A stretch of DNA of 64,000 nt from Megalonaias nervosa (GCA_016617855.1 JAECUM010016838.1:1-64000), one strand, 5' to 3'; shown: positions 11,200 to 24,346, counted from the stretch's first letter. Numbers and translations: made by a program. Notes: generated by a model from the sequence alone, not told the origin.

Positions 11200-12791
11200 G
11201 ACACCAAAGAGTATCGACAAAACGAACGAAGATACTGCCCAAGGTGAAGGTAAGGAGGTACATCAAGACAAAAATAACGGCCTGACCTGGATACCATTGT
11301 TATTGTTGCTATAAACTCTCATGGGTTTTGCTGCTGAGTAGCTTTATACAACATGTGCGTCCCATAGTCATACGTTGCGAAAATACTCACGTGAGTGCGT
11401 GAACAGGAAACATCCTAATGTAATTTCCTGAAAGTCTCAGAGAACCTAGTTGTTAGTATTATCATTGTAGCAGCAAGACGCGATCGGTACAAAGTCTTAG
11501 TTCTGGAAGAGATTTGTTAAAAAATCAGGGCATGTTGAATAAAACATTTTTAAATATGTTACGTATGCCTCGCAAAATCGCTAATTTGTCTCTGATAAAA
11601 CTGTCACGGTTCGATTAAAGGTTTCAGGTTGATGCATGATAAGACGACTCGTGGAATTAACAGTTCATTGGTATCATATTTAACTCTCAGTGGGGTACTT
11701 TTTAGCAATTACCCTTAAACTGAGAAAAAATTCAGAAATTCAATTTAAAGAAATGATATATATTAGAGAATAACGAGACTGACTTGGTTCAGTAATGAGC
11801 GGCGCCATGACAGTTACATCTGATGTAATACGTAAATATGTCTTCACTCTCTCAAATACCTAAATTGGTGAACGGAAAACAGTTTCACTGTAATCAAACT
11901 AAAATTGAACAAAAAGGAAAAGTTTTCAAGAATTAATCATATCAAGGTGAATAAATGACTATAGGAAATTCACGGAAGCATCTTGGAAGAAAAACATTAT
12001 GTAATTTACAGTATATTTGTTCAGCATTTCTGAAATCGATTATTCAAATACCTTATTTTAAAAAAAGTTGCCAAACAGGTGTATCAAATGTCCAATATAT
12101 TTAAATTTGGAATAAATATTGATGCCTGGGTAGTTGAATGGGATGGGATAATTTAAATTAATTTATTTATTTCTTTAAATACTTCACCTCGATTTTCATT
12201 ATCTTAGCAGTAGCGTTTCTTGCACTGTCTAAAACTGCCGTTTGCTTCGTTTGAAAAATCAAACAGTCGATAAAACCGGGCTTTTGAGACATTTAGAGAC
12301 GCATTAAGAAACAAAGTTTGCTGCTAATCTTGATGTGTTGCTCTTATTCTTTCATTAACAGAACTTTCGGATATCTCGACACTCAATTTATTTAAGATTA
12401 TTTTTGTTCACGTTGAGCTACCTATCCATCATAATTTAAAGAGGTAATTGAAAACATTCTCACATAATCACAACATACCGGAATTCAGTGCCGTTCATAG
12501 TATAATTTTATCATATATCCAACGGCAGATGTTAATTATCAACAGTACAGAAATGAATTATACTTTTTTTGCCGATTACGCCAATTACAACTGGATTACA
12601 CTCTTGCGAAACGTCTATTTAATCCATCAGTTAGCAAACATCTACAGTTCAATTATAACGAATCAACTGAATTCTGGGGAGATTAAAATTTCATTACGTG
12701 TAAGACGGACCGGAGAATCATCATGAAGCGGCATTTCATATACGACATCCAGTCTGTCGCAAGCATTGTGTGAAGCAAAACAAGCAAAACC

Positions 12792-12826
<35 letters not shown>

Positions 12827-14458
12827 GGGCTTTCACGTTATCATTGTTTCGTTTTCATTCGAGATCCATCCTCTGTATAACCTTAAACAATTATCCTTGT
12901 CCTTCATTGGATTGGTGTCGATGTTGATATCGAACAATTTCCAGTCATGTGACGGTCAGGGAGTTCGAGTACTCAAATATTACAGTTGTATGTCTGTAAT
13001 TTTGTTTTATTATTCCGCTCAGGGCAGCCCTTAGGACCGCCCTCACATGGTCCCGGGGGGTGGGTGGGAACGGTTATTGTAAAAATTGTGCAAAGACTTT
13101 ATCTTATTAACGAAACAAAGACACAGTCATAAATATCTCGATACTAGAGAGTCTGATCATACTGAAGATGACAGAAACCAAGGGACACTTCTATTTATTT
13201 TTAAAGATTTCAACGACCGGTTGTCAAGATATAACTACAGATAAATAACGAACATGGAAATATTTAAACAGACAAAATATCATATACATATATTGAGAAT
13301 ATTCCCATAAAGCAGATGGACAAACAACATATAAACCATTCGAAAAAAAGATTTCGAATAATTCTCATCAAAGGAAGGAAGAAGAGTTATTCCAATAAAA
13401 ACAAATTTCTTGTGGCATATATCCGGAAGTTTACATTTCGGGCAAACTTTGCTGGGTCAGAAGGCTGATTAAACGTGTGTTTTATAAGATTATGTATTTA
13501 TGGTAAAAAAGAAACAAAGAAAAATGACTAATATGGATTGAAATAACCCTCATGTATTATTATTATTATTAACCACGGTCGTAGCATGGGCTTGATGTTT
13601 AATATCGGTTGTATAAGCGCTTGTACTTTTACCTCAGTGATACGTCACAGGATGTGACACCAGTTCATAGAAATAGCCAACAACTCGACTTCCTACAAGG
13701 GGTACAAGCATAATGGCGGCCAGAGACCTTTTCGGTGTTATAGTTCTTACTGAAAACTCTGTACTAGATGCTAAATTTTGTTCATCCGATTATAGATGAG
13801 CATTTCAATATTCAATTAAAGTGATGGTCAGAATGTTCAAGCCTTCCAAGATCGGAAACAGAAGTATACTGCTTAAGTGGGCCGAGGCCATATATGTGGT
13901 TTATAGAGCCAGTTTAAGGTAACCGACTATCTGGTGTATAGTAATTCTGAAGTAGAAGACGTCTTGCATGTTGTCATTTTGATGTGCTCGACTGTCAAGT
14001 AAATAATGCTCCAAAATGACTATATACACGACAGAAGTTATATACTACAGAAATGCTACCATGAATTTCTAGGGAAGTCCTACCAAGATATATCCAACAA
14101 TTATAACCATTAAACTGGCACAATACACACAGAGAATGTGTAAAATTAGTGTGAAAAATATTATTTGTGACATCGCATGTTATGTGATGCGTGATTATTT
14201 CACATCCGAACAGATCTTACAGCGTTCTCTTCGTTATTATTTTGGTGAGACCGAATTGATTATGGGTTAAATATTATATTAACCAGTCTTTCAATAAACC
14301 ATTCAGTTCTGCAATCGACATACAATGTAAGTATGCAGAGTTACATCATGCAGTTTGTTAATTTCTATTAGCCATTAATTGTGTTATTTATTAATAATCT
14401 CAGTCCAATGGAAATAAAAATGATGATTGTCAACAATTATTTTAACATGTTGTTATTA
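11200..14458. other. Intron sequence, nothing recognised
   Basis: AT-rich sequence between the RTE-like LINE and the hAT MITE. Apart from the GT repeat at 12,793 no coding, repeat or RNA signal was found. Confidence 0.5.
12793..12825. repeat. GT microsatellite
   Basis: Pure (GT)n of about 33 bp. Confidence 0.95.
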
Positions 14459-14466
14459 GTTTTTAT

Positions 14467-14655
14467 CAGTGCCGGATTCCCCGTAGAGGCCCGTAGGCAG
14501 TCGAAATCTCGGAGCCCCCCCCCCCCTCAAATTATCTCCTAATACGTCAAGATTAAATCAATTCAGTATTATTTTGATCCGTTGTCGCGGGGCCCCTAAA
14601 AGGCGTGGGGCCCATAGGCCGGTGCCTTCTCTGCCTATTTGGTAATCCGGCACTG
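14467..14655. mobile_element. Complete hAT MITE with perfect 8-bp target duplication
   Basis: A 189-bp element with terminal inverted repeats CAGTGCCGGATT / AATCCGGCACTG (12 bp, perfect). It is flanked by GTTTTTAT on both sides (14,459-14,466 and 14,656-14,663). The interior holds a poly-C run and GGGGCCCC but no coding frame. TIRs starting CAGTG and 8-bp duplications define hAT elements. The perfect duplication implies a recent insertion. Confidence 0.93.
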
Positions 14656-14663
14656 GTTTTTAT

Positions 14664-15965
14664 TGGTAACAAGTTTAGGATGGTAGGGCAATATTTTGCA
14701 AGTTTCATGTGAAAGTATTCAACAAATTTCGAGGGTATTTTGTTCAGATTTAAATGGAAGTGGGACAAGATGTGTAACCATTAGGTATACCGATATTTGA
14801 AAATATGTATAAACGCAAGGTCTAGATACACTCAATCGAACTGTTGTTTTGCCATTCAGCAACGCATTTTTTTGGTAATTTTAAGTCATAATAGTGGTAA
14901 TATTGATGTTGCTGCTGTTATATCAAATAATACCATTATTTTTATCCTAATATTGCCTGGATATATAAATAATACAAGTGTTGTTATTGTTAATATTCTT
15001 TATTTCTTCTTCTTCTTATTGTTTTTATACCATTGATCCAGTCCAAGACTGTATCAGGGCAATCAGAGAAAAGGATATCACATGTGATCTGGGTAGCGGT
15101 ATATGATATGAGAAAACATTATAACAATCTACGAGCCGATGAATGTACCTTGTCCAAAAAAACAATATGGCGGAATAGAAATAACCCGGACGCAATAACA
15201 TCATGGTCTATTTTTAGTTAAAGGTTGATTTCAGTACCAACATCATAAGTAAAATTATATTATTGGCTAGATCTATGATGTCAGTCATGGTACGAAAGTT
15301 TGCAAGACAATATGGAGAAAAAAATTAAGCTGGATAATTATGATGGTGCCTGGAAAGGAAGCCATAGCTAACAAGGACATACTGCCAAAACAAAGTGGTG
15401 GCAAAAAGCTTGTGGTTTCCACACATTTTTTTATCTACCACTCGGTGTCTTGTTTTTTTTTCTTATCGCATAAATAACCAAATAATAAAAACCCAATTTC
15501 TTGACAGAGGGAAATCGGTCTAACAACATTATCTGATCCATCTGAATGGAAAGCAGGTCACGGCTACGTGTCCTTTATATCGGAGCAAACGCATTTCTCG
15601 TAGGCAATCTTGATTTTTTGTGGGGTCTCATGAAGTTTATTTATTTATTTCCATACAACCAATTAACTGTTGGGGCTGCAGGGCTCTATTTTACAATCTT
15701 TTGCTCTGTATACACCTCCCATAAAAAAATAAAATTAAAAAAAAACAACAAAAAGAAACAAAACAAAAACAATCTATTATTCTTATCTCTGCATTTGTAA
15801 ATGGAGACGCACAAAAATCATTACGTCATGCACACGATGTCGCTGTGGTTTTAATTTAAACCAATACAGAAATAGATGGATGGGTTACAGACATTTCTGA
15901 TAGTAAATTTATTGGAACAGTAACAAGATAATGATATTATATTTTTTTTTTCCTTGAAATTCCAG
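14664..15965. other. Intron sequence, nothing recognised
   Basis: Short A- and T-rich runs (15,720-15,770) only; no supported feature between the hAT MITE and SINE copy 2. Confidence 0.5.
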
Positions 15966-16285
15966 CAAATACCTAAGTGGTTAAAGCTTCCGAATCGGAT
16001 GCGGAGGTCGCGGATTCGAACCCCGGCCTAGTCATATGAAATACTTCTAAAAATGGTACTTCCAGCTTCCTCGCTTGGCGCTCAGCATTAAGAGGTTAGT
16101 GTTAGGACTGGTAGGCCTGGTGACATGATAATGTATCTGGTTGGGATATGATATGTATCTGGGTGGGACATGATGCTACATGTATGTGGCGTGATGTCAA
16201 AGTGCTAGACATCACTATAAACCGTCACGCTGTATACATCGTAGAGATATGACTAAAATTGTTAAAGCTACGTTAAAAATCTAAA
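15966..16285 (+). mobile_element. tRNA-derived SINE, family 1, copy 2
   Basis: The head CCTAAGTGGTTAAAGC (box A-like) and GGATTCGAACCCC (box B) is followed by the family body GCTTCCTCGCTTGGCGCTCA, AAGAGGTTAGTGTTAG, GTGCTAGACATCACTATAAA and the tail GTTAAAGCTACGTTAAAAAT. A short internal duplication of the GTATCTGG motif is specific to this copy. Confidence 0.9.
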
Positions 16286-16925
16286 TCGCAAACCACAACC
16301 ATCTCAGATATTATGCATAAATTCGATCACAATGATTTCAATAAAGCTTTATTTATGTATATATTAATTTAGTGTTTTTGTTTACATAAATCTATCAGGG
16401 TCATAAATTTGTATAGACAAAGTTCGCCATGTGGACGTCAAAACCTGTACAACACAATTTCTCGAATGGACAGAACCGAGAAAACCAGATCTACTCAATA
16501 GCAATGCATCTTCTGTAATGCTAGAGGTTTTCTTTTGAAATTTTGTCACTTTATTAGATATATATTTCCTGTTGTTAGTGAAATGTTCATGCAATTTAGA
16601 CGAAAATTACGAAGTTATTACACACTGATTTATACAGGTCACATTGTCCAAACTATCAGGTGTCTAGCCAGTCCAGAAAGAATAAACACAAATGGCCACA
16701 ATATTTACTAGTCATATCACATTCTTCATCAAACTGATATAATTAATTTTTAATATATTTATCAATGCTTTGTTAGTAATAAAGGATTTCTTACTGAGCT
16801 GCATGTACAGAGGGTGAAAATTCAGTCACATATTTTCGAGTTCGTAAATAGTTGCATTATACCTTTGATTCCTCAAATTTAAGTAATTCCTCAACTCTGA
16901 AAATAGAACGTTTCCCCAAGCGTAC
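16286..16925. other. Intron sequence, nothing recognised
   Basis: Unique-looking AT-rich sequence between SINE family 1 copy 2 and the LTR-like sequence. Confidence 0.45.
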
Positions 16926-17121
16926 CGTATTCACCCGATTTTAAGTGTAGTCCAACTGCAAACAATATAGACTTGTTATGCTATTCTATAATGCGAAGGC
17001 AGATCAGGGTCTATATTGCATGTCCTAATGATTACTCATAAAACACAAAGACTCAGATCTGCTTGCATATTATGCGACAACAGACTTGGTCTGTGCAATT
17101 TTCAGTTGGAACTGCTTTACA
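16926..17121 (+). mobile_element. Diverged solo LTR-like copy of the 24.1-kb sequence
   Basis: GTAGTCCAACTGCAAAC, AAGGCAGATCAGGGTCTATA, CTCAGATCTGC, TATTATGCGACAACAGAC and TCTGTGCAATTTTCAG follow the same order as in the LTR at 24,117, and it ends CTTTACA. No primer binding site follows, so it may be a solo LTR. Confidence 0.5.
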
Positions 17122-19240
17122 AACGAGGAAATACGGTACCAAAATCATTGAGGATGAAAGAATAGATTCAGTGGAATTTAAAGTAAAAGTTATTGAAATT
17201 ATCTTAAATGTGACTATGAAGTTATGTTTTAGGAATTCAGTTTTGAATTTAAAACTACTTAAAATTTTGAGAGCTGTCAATACTGAGTTATTTCGCGATT
17301 GATTTAAAACTTTTCTTTTCTTTTTAATCAGATTTTGGGGGGGTTAGGGGTTGAGGTACCTTGTTAAGGGGATCTGGGCAAAGCTGTATCGTACACTCAG
17401 TGAATGGAGTTTTACCTTTTTGTTTTATCTTTAAAGAATCTAAGCCGTTTTCCAACCAGAATCTCATTAGACAACTAATTCTTTAGTGAAGACAGCGTTA
17501 TCTGTGACATAAAAATCATTTCCGGTCATCATTGTGTTTGCCTAAATTCCTTTGGTAATACTAAAAAGAACCTAGTCTAAAAAATGTCGGATAAATTGAA
17601 TCTTTACGTGCGTGCGTGCGTCTGTGTACGTGCGTCTGTGTGTGTGTGTGAGAAAGAGAGAGAGAAAGACAGACAGACAGAGAGAGAGAGAAAGAAAGAG
17701 AGACAGAGAGAGATATATGTTTATGATAAAATTCTAGTACACAAGTCAGAGGCATCGCAAATCGAAGATTTCATAAAGAACTTTTGTGGGAAAAAATGAA
17801 GTGGCAAGCTAAGTTAGGTTTTACATTGCATTTCGCTGTCTGTAATAAACATTTTTTATTTTATAACTCCTTGATGCACAATGTTGATAAATTTTTTATT
17901 ACATACTAAACTCTCTTGCTTTTAATTAAAGTCGACTCACTTTTCACTTTTTAATGTAAAAATTAAAGCATGGTGCTAATTAAATAAAGTTGCAAATTTG
18001 TAATTGTGCATTCCTTATTTATTTTAGTCCTTCTGTAAAATCAGTATGCTAGAGAGGCACAGCGGGAATAGAAACGACTAAACATTAGAATGAGAGGCGA
18101 TTTATTTATGAATTAATTTACAAGTCGTTCACCACAGCTCGAAACACTATCGAGACATTAAATACCAGCATCTGTCTACATTGTCGAAAGCAAAATTTAT
18201 TTACGAGTGTTTGATAGCATTTAGGTAACGACTATCTCACATAATATATGCACGTATTTCTTTCCATTGATTATGCCACAGCTTTTCCCTGGATTTTATC
18301 TCAACCTGTCAACTTTAAATACATTTTACAGCTCCATTTTATACCTAGTATGTAATAACAACATTTTGAATGTTACAAGACGATAGTTTTAGCTAGGATA
18401 GGAGTTATCAAAAAACCCATTTCTTCGCGTAACGACAGGAAGTAAATTTATACATGTATAGGCTTTAAAATGCTGTCTACACAGTGCCGAATAAGTTAAG
18501 GTATCCCAAAGAAAAGGCGAACAAAAGAAAAATAAGGACAAAAGTGGTAACTTTCTTAAAATACATTGTACAAATTTGTATATAAACCGCACACTTTTTA
18601 AAAGTATAAGACCTTTTCGTCTGAAACGACATCAAGAGAAGCAACCCATATCACAAAGTTTGTCGTTATTTCCTTCACTTACGATATGCAAGAGTGCACA
18701 TGGTGTCTATCCTACATTACCAAACCCGCAAATGGAGGGGGGGGGGGCTATGCACAAGAAGAGAGATATTTACTTCTTGGAAGTAATTATACACAGATAT
18801 ATATGTGGCAAGAAGATAAATTGGAACAAGCGCTAAAAGATTTTGTCATGACAGCGCAAAGACTAGGAACTTCAAACAATTAATTATGCATGCAACCTAC
18901 ATTGCATTGTTTTCAGATCTGTGAATTCCGCCCACGTATTTGCTGATAGGTGTCTATATCCTAACTTTCTGGAAGTTATCACGCAAGATACAAAGAAACA
19001 AGAAACTTTGACTTTTATACCTCGGTGATAGTTTCCAAATGTGTTTGCAGAATTTCTTTGACGGAATGATGTTGCATGGCACCGTTGTGAAATCAAAATT
19101 CGATTCTTCAATTACTGTATCTGCTATTGTGTCTGTTATTATGCCTGTTTGTCCAAAAGCTTCATGTTCACTTTAATACCTGCCGTCTATAGATAAACGC
19201 TTTTCTTTCCCACTGACCCAATTTACAAGTTGTAATGCAG
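17122..19240. other. Intron sequence with GT/GA-rich low complexity
   Basis: A CGTG/GT and AGAGAG/ACAG-rich stretch at 17,607-17,715 and a poly-G run at 18,737-18,746. No gene signal. Confidence 0.5.
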
Positions 19241-19400
19241 CTGTGGCGGTTCTATGGTTAGCGCCTGAATGGTTCAGAGTTTGAATCCTATTATAGGAAC
19301 AGCTTGTGGCGCGTCCTTAGGCATTGCCGTTTGCTAGATCTGCATTAGCACAAAATAAATTACTTGTGCAGCTGTACCGAAAGACACCAAACGAAACCAA
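19241..19400 (+). mobile_element. tRNA-SINE remnant
   Basis: TGTGGCGGTTCTATGGTTAG (box A-like) and CAGAGTTTGAATCCTA (box B-like, about 50 bp apart) are followed by GCGCGTCCTTAGGCA, a degenerate form of the GTCCTTGGGCAAG motif common after tRNA heads in SINEs. It belongs to neither numbered family. Confidence 0.55.
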
Positions 19401-20027
19401 ACAAATCATAGGGTGATGTATATAATATGCAATGATATATTACATACATTTCTGGATGGGAAATACTAGAGAGTGTCAGACTTCCCAGGTGCAAGATATA
19501 TAGATAACAACTTTGAGATGGGTGGACAGAAATTATTAGTTATTCATTAAGTTCGGCATTCTTGGCAGCGAACTGAATTTTTTAGAATGTTTGTTTCATA
19601 TGTGAAGAGTACTAACTGAATGGATAAGAGGAAGACATCTGTGTCATATTTGTATAGTAAACACTGGCAATTAATATCACACCATGGAATGGAGAGAAAT
19701 TTTCGCGATCACAACAGCTATATAATTTGTATGCATTCCCTGCCCCCGCCCCCCCCCCCTTGACTTCGCCCTGTCCATCCGTTTTTCTTTCCATCCATCC
19801 TGAGAAGCTCGCTAGCACGATTGCACAAAAGCCACTTGATGTAGACAAATTAACTTTAACAGGCATTTTTGTGTGCATATGTAAGTGCCCTGATTAGATT
19901 TTCAGGCCATTACAGCAATCACACCCCTACACCCCCCCCCCGCAAAGTTCTTCACGCATATTGAAACTTTTTGGACTTCGAGTATTTTGTTATCAAAGCA
20001 TTAGTAGCACACAATTAGGCAAAACTC

Positions 20028-20113
20028 ACTTGAGGTATAGAAATTAAATTAGGTACGCATATTTGTATACACTTGAGGTATAGAAATTAAATTAGGTACG
20101 CATATTTGTATAC
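20028..20113. repeat. Perfect 43-bp tandem duplication
   Basis: Two identical adjacent 43-bp copies beginning ACTTGAGGTATAGAAATTAA and ending TTTGTATAC. No mismatch, hence recent. Confidence 0.97.
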
Positions 20114-20702
20114 ACATGTAGGTGATCCCGGATTTTTGTGCTATCCTAACAATTTTTCAAATATATTTTCAATAAATCAATGCAAGAATATTAGTTTTAA
20201 GCTATCTGTGTTCTAGAATGATAAAAAAATCCCAGCCCCCCCCCCCCCCGATTAAATGGTCGGTTCTTTACCCAATATTCAGGGTTTAAAAATGACAAAC
20301 GAAGGTTAGTTACGGTGGTCGAAAAATTTCATTTTCATGATAAAATGAATTTATCTCATAAGTCGTTAACCGCATTACACTGGCTCTTGCTAACGAAGTT
20401 GAATTTGTAAGATTTGTTGCAAAACATTACTTTCATTCTTCTTTAAACTGAATTAATAAAACATACACATTGCAAATTCTTTATTTCTCTTCTCCTCATA
20501 TCGTCCATACTTGTTTCATATTATTCTTTTTTGCGAAGGGGGTGGGGAGGGCTGTCTGAAATCTACATCAAAAACTATGTTACATAATGACTTGCATTTA
20601 AAAGATACATATAATTACGTACATGTACTTTATTCGGGTAACAACACAGTGTAGTATAATTCTCACCAAACTGGGATCCAGACCATTTTATGGTAAACAG
20701 AT

Positions 20703-20735
20703 ACTACCACCACCACCATCACTGCTACTACTATA

Positions 20736-20773
<38 letters not shown>

Positions 20774-20774
20774 C
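20703..20774. repeat. ACC/ACT trinucleotide repeat
   Basis: (ACC)n then (ACT)n with a few interruptions. Confidence 0.95.
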
Positions 20775-20849
20775 ATATAATGATAATAACAGTAATACTA
20801 ATTAAAGTTCCTGAAAGTGTTTTGACTCTCCAATGGCTGAAAAGAATTT

Positions 20850-21554
20850 ATAAGAAGTCTGCTGGGGAAAACAAACATGGCAAAAATTACTTTTCATTCA
20901 GGAGGATTTGCAGATCAAGATTTTCAAGATGGCAACTATGGTGGCCATATTAGACATCAGATCGGCACCATTATTATTTAGAACCAACTAAGCATCACAG
21001 AAAGTCTTTCCTTTGAAAACTGCAAGGTACTATTGCATTCGTTCAGGAGATGTAGTGTCAACAAGATTTTCAAGATGGCTACTGTGGTGGCCATATTAGA
21101 CATCAGACGAGCACCATTTTTATTTAAGACCAACTAGAGATCATAATTCTTTTAGTGAAAACCACATGATGATATCACCGTCCATTTAGTGTTAACAAGT
21201 TTTTCGTGATATCCGCTCTTGCAGCTATATTAGATCAGCACCATTTTTATTTAGGATTAGTTAGATATCTCAAGAAGTCTTCTTTGAAAACCACATGTCA
21301 ATTTGATTTTCAATTCGGGGAGAGTAGCGATAACAAGATTTTTAAGATGGCCGCAATGAGGCCCAGATTGAACATCAGATTGCCACCAAGTTCACCTAGG
21401 ACTAAGAAGTCAACATGAGACGTATTTTAGAGAAAATCCATGTTGATATGACCATCCGCTCAGGAGGAGTACTGATAACGAGATTTTAAAAATGACACTC
21501 TGGCGGCCATATTGGATGTCTGAGCGGCATCATTTTCATATAAGGACAACTTGT

Positions 21555-21555
<1 letters not shown>
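20850..21555. repeat. About 140-bp tandem repeat, 4-5 diverged units
   Basis: Each unit holds AACAAGATTTTCAAGATGGC, GGTGGCCATATTAGACATCA, GCACCATTTTTATTTA and a GAAAACCACATG segment. Copies of the AAGATTTT core start near 20,918, 21,063, 21,198, 21,337 and 21,481. The array runs into a GT repeat and then a CGGACGGACGGA motif. Confidence 0.88.

Positions 21556-21606
<51 letters not shown>
21556..21606. repeat. GT microsatellite
   Basis: Pure (GT)n of about 50 bp immediately after the 140-bp tandem array. Confidence 0.95.
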
Positions 21607-21609
<3 letters not shown>

Positions 21610-22177
21610 GTTTGATGACAATCCTAATGTCATAAAGTAGTTTAGGAAGAGTAGCCATAGCAATCTTGTGCTAACGGACGGACGGACGGACCATAACAAG
21701 GGACGATGGACAACAGACCATCCCATAAGCTCTTCTGGTCTATGACCAGAAGAGCAAATAGCAGTATGTAAGATTGTGTGAGTATTATCATTCATAAAAT
21801 TATTATCATTCATAAAATAGGAAATAATGATCTTTAGAAGTCTATATCCTTTTGAAAGTCTCATTCAAACTGCACATATCTTTACCAGAATGCTACAATC
21901 TACAACAAATTTATTCTATTTTGACCCAATTTGTACCAAACACCCAGTACTCTTTCGGAGTTGAAAAAAGGCTGATTTGCAGAATATCAATATGAATTCC
22001 TCAAGCGAAACTGCTCAGTCAGCTTTTACGTGAAATCTAATTTTGAAAGTGAATATGAAAAGTGAAATTCACTTTCAGGCACATATTCAGCTTTCTATAA
22101 CTTTCTCAACGATTCATGATCTGCATTAATAGTTCCTGATAAAATCCTGCTATTTTGATGATTACACCTTTTTTAGT

Positions 22178-22890
22178 AGGAACACAAATAAGCATGCAAT
22201 CTCAATAGGAATAAAATAAGCCAGATAACTGAATAGGAATAAAATAAGCCAGATAACTGAATAGGAATAAAATAAGCCAGATAACGGAATAGGAATAAAA
22301 TAAGCGAGATAACTGAATAGGAATAAGATAAGCATGCTATTTGAAGAGGAATAAAGAAACATGCTGTCTGAATAGGATTAAAATAAGCCAGATAACTGAA
22401 TAGGAATTAAAAAAAAGCATGCTGTTTGAAGAGGAATGAAAATAAGCATGGAATATCTGAATAGGAACAAAATAAGCATGCTATCTGACTAGGAATCAAG
22501 TAAGCCAGATAACTGAATAGGAATAAAATAAGCCAGATAACTGAATAGGAATAAAATACGCCAGAAAACTGAATAGGAATACAATAAGCCAGATAACTGA
22601 ATAGGAATAAAATAAGCAAGATAACTGAATAGGAATAAAATACGCCAGAAAACTGAATAGGAATAAAGACAAGAATGCTATCTGAATAAGAATAAAATAA
22701 GCCAGATAACTGAATAGGAATAAAATATGCCAGAAAACTGAATAGAAATAAAAACAAGAATGCTATCTGAATAAGAATAAAATAAGCCAGATAACTGAAT
22801 AGGAATAAAATAAGCACGCTATCTGAATAGGAATAAAATAAACATGATATATGAATAGAAATAAAATTAGCGTGATAACTGAACAAGAAT
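22178..22890. repeat. 28-bp minisatellite, about 25 units
   Basis: The unit is AATAGGAATAAAATAAGCCA then GATAACTG, with a second class carrying GCATGCTATCTG instead of GCCAGATAACTG. The minus strand happens to stay open for 159 codons through the array; this is a by-product of the low-complexity unit, not a gene. Confidence 0.95.
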
Positions 22891-24116
22891 GAGAGATAAA
22901 TTTGCCGGTATCAGTAAACATAAAATAAAGTACTCCCACTGAATTTAGGATAACTTAATTGGAACTATCAAGCAATAAGAAACGAATGACATCTTGCTTG
23001 CTCGTTTATGGGTCCAATTTAAACCTTTTTCTACTTATCTTTATAAGCTGGCATAAGATGAATATAATTAGCGTTATGTGGTGATTTATCCAACACTTAT
23101 ATAATTAGCGTTATTTATATGGTGATTTATCCAACACTTTGCTTTTTGAAATCATATGTTTTCATATTATTTAAGGAGAAATGCATGAAATAAATAAAGT
23201 TTATCTTAACCTAAAACGTTTTAGCACTTGTCGTCCACCAAGAAGGGAAATACCAACTTAAGTTCTCAATCTAAATCACACAAATTTCGGTTTTCGTTAA
23301 AGAGAAAATGTGTAACAAACAGCTATTTTCCCGTCGGGTGGGGAATTTATCTTCGAGCAACCCCACATTCTCCCTCAGAGCAAATTTTATCCGAAAGAAA
23401 ACTATCTCTGGTGTGGAGGTAGCTGAAACTTAGTGTAATTTTCCCTTATATGATAAAATGCAGAACTGTCTTGCAGGGCATTTTTGTCCTGACTCGATTT
23501 CCTCCAAGAAAAACTGTCGCAAGTGCGCACTCATCCCACCCCGATAATCTACTCTAAGGTATTTTTTTTCCTCGTGGCAGAAAACAATTTTATACTATTT
23601 TCCTCAATGGGAAAAGTCTCTCTATGATTATTTTCTCCGTTGCTTTCTTGGAAGTTATATATTACACATGTATTATCTGTGCAGACACTTCTTTACCAGC
23701 TACCAAAATCTGAGATCAACACAGCTAATATCCCAGATTTATTGTAAATAGCTTTATATAAAACCGAAGTAGTTCTAACGTACATGATATTTGACATGAA
23801 CTTGCCAAAGGATTCAGGAACGCATGAAATGTAAACCTCTGACCATGAGTCGTAACTCTTCTTGTACGGTGTAAATATAATTCACATCTTATTGAAATAT
23901 AATGATGCCAAAGTGGCAACATATGGACATCAGAGCTTCTGAGAGATTTGACCCAACACTATAATATCTGACAGGTGTCAGCAATGGCAAATACATACGC
24001 ATTACCTTCCGTCACAATTTTTAAAAAAATAAAAATGATAACTTATTGATAAATTTAAATGAAAAGGAAGAGGGTGGTGGTAATTTACACTAGAGTAGAA
24101 TTTGTTCACAATTTAT
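22891..24116. other. Intron sequence with a small local duplication
   Basis: ATAATTAGCGTTAT and GGTGATTTATCCAACACTT occur twice in tandem at about 23,067-23,140. Otherwise nothing recognised. Confidence 0.5.
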
Positions 24117-24346
24117 TGTACTCACTTAAAAGTTGAGTCTAACTGCAAAAAACACAGACACTGATTTGCAGTCGCATCATGTGCCGGCAGATCAAGGTTT
24201 ATGCTGGTTGTTCTACTGATTACTACATACAAACTGCATAGTCCCAGATCTGCCAGCGCGTTATGCGACGGCAGATCGGGATCTGTGCAGTTATAAATCC
24301 GAAATCCAATTCGGTTATCTTGTTACAAATGGTGTCAGAAGCGGGA
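24117..24346 (+). mobile_element. Short LTR with adjacent primer binding site (Ty3/gypsy-like remnant)
   Basis: A 211-bp stretch starts TGTACTCAC and ends TTGTTACA (24,327), giving TGTA...TACA ends as in LTRs. Two bases later comes TGGTGTCAGAAGCGGGA (24,330-24,346), which has the form of a primer binding site complementary to a tRNA 3' end (starting TGG), as in many Ty3/gypsy elements. No gag or pol frame follows, so only the 5' end remains. The interior has a strong palindrome around CAGATCTGCC / GGCAGATC. Confidence 0.65.

Noticed and set aside
12448..12726. 92-codon plus-strand frame
   Set aside because: AT-rich with no motif, no splice context and no raised G+C.
15966..16040. Functional tRNA gene
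   Set aside because: Box A and box B are present, but the sequence continues into a conserved SINE body shared with two other loci.
22407..22886. 159-codon minus-strand frame rich in FLFSYLAYFIPI
   Set aside because: It is the 28-bp minisatellite read in a frame without stops; no independent coding evidence.
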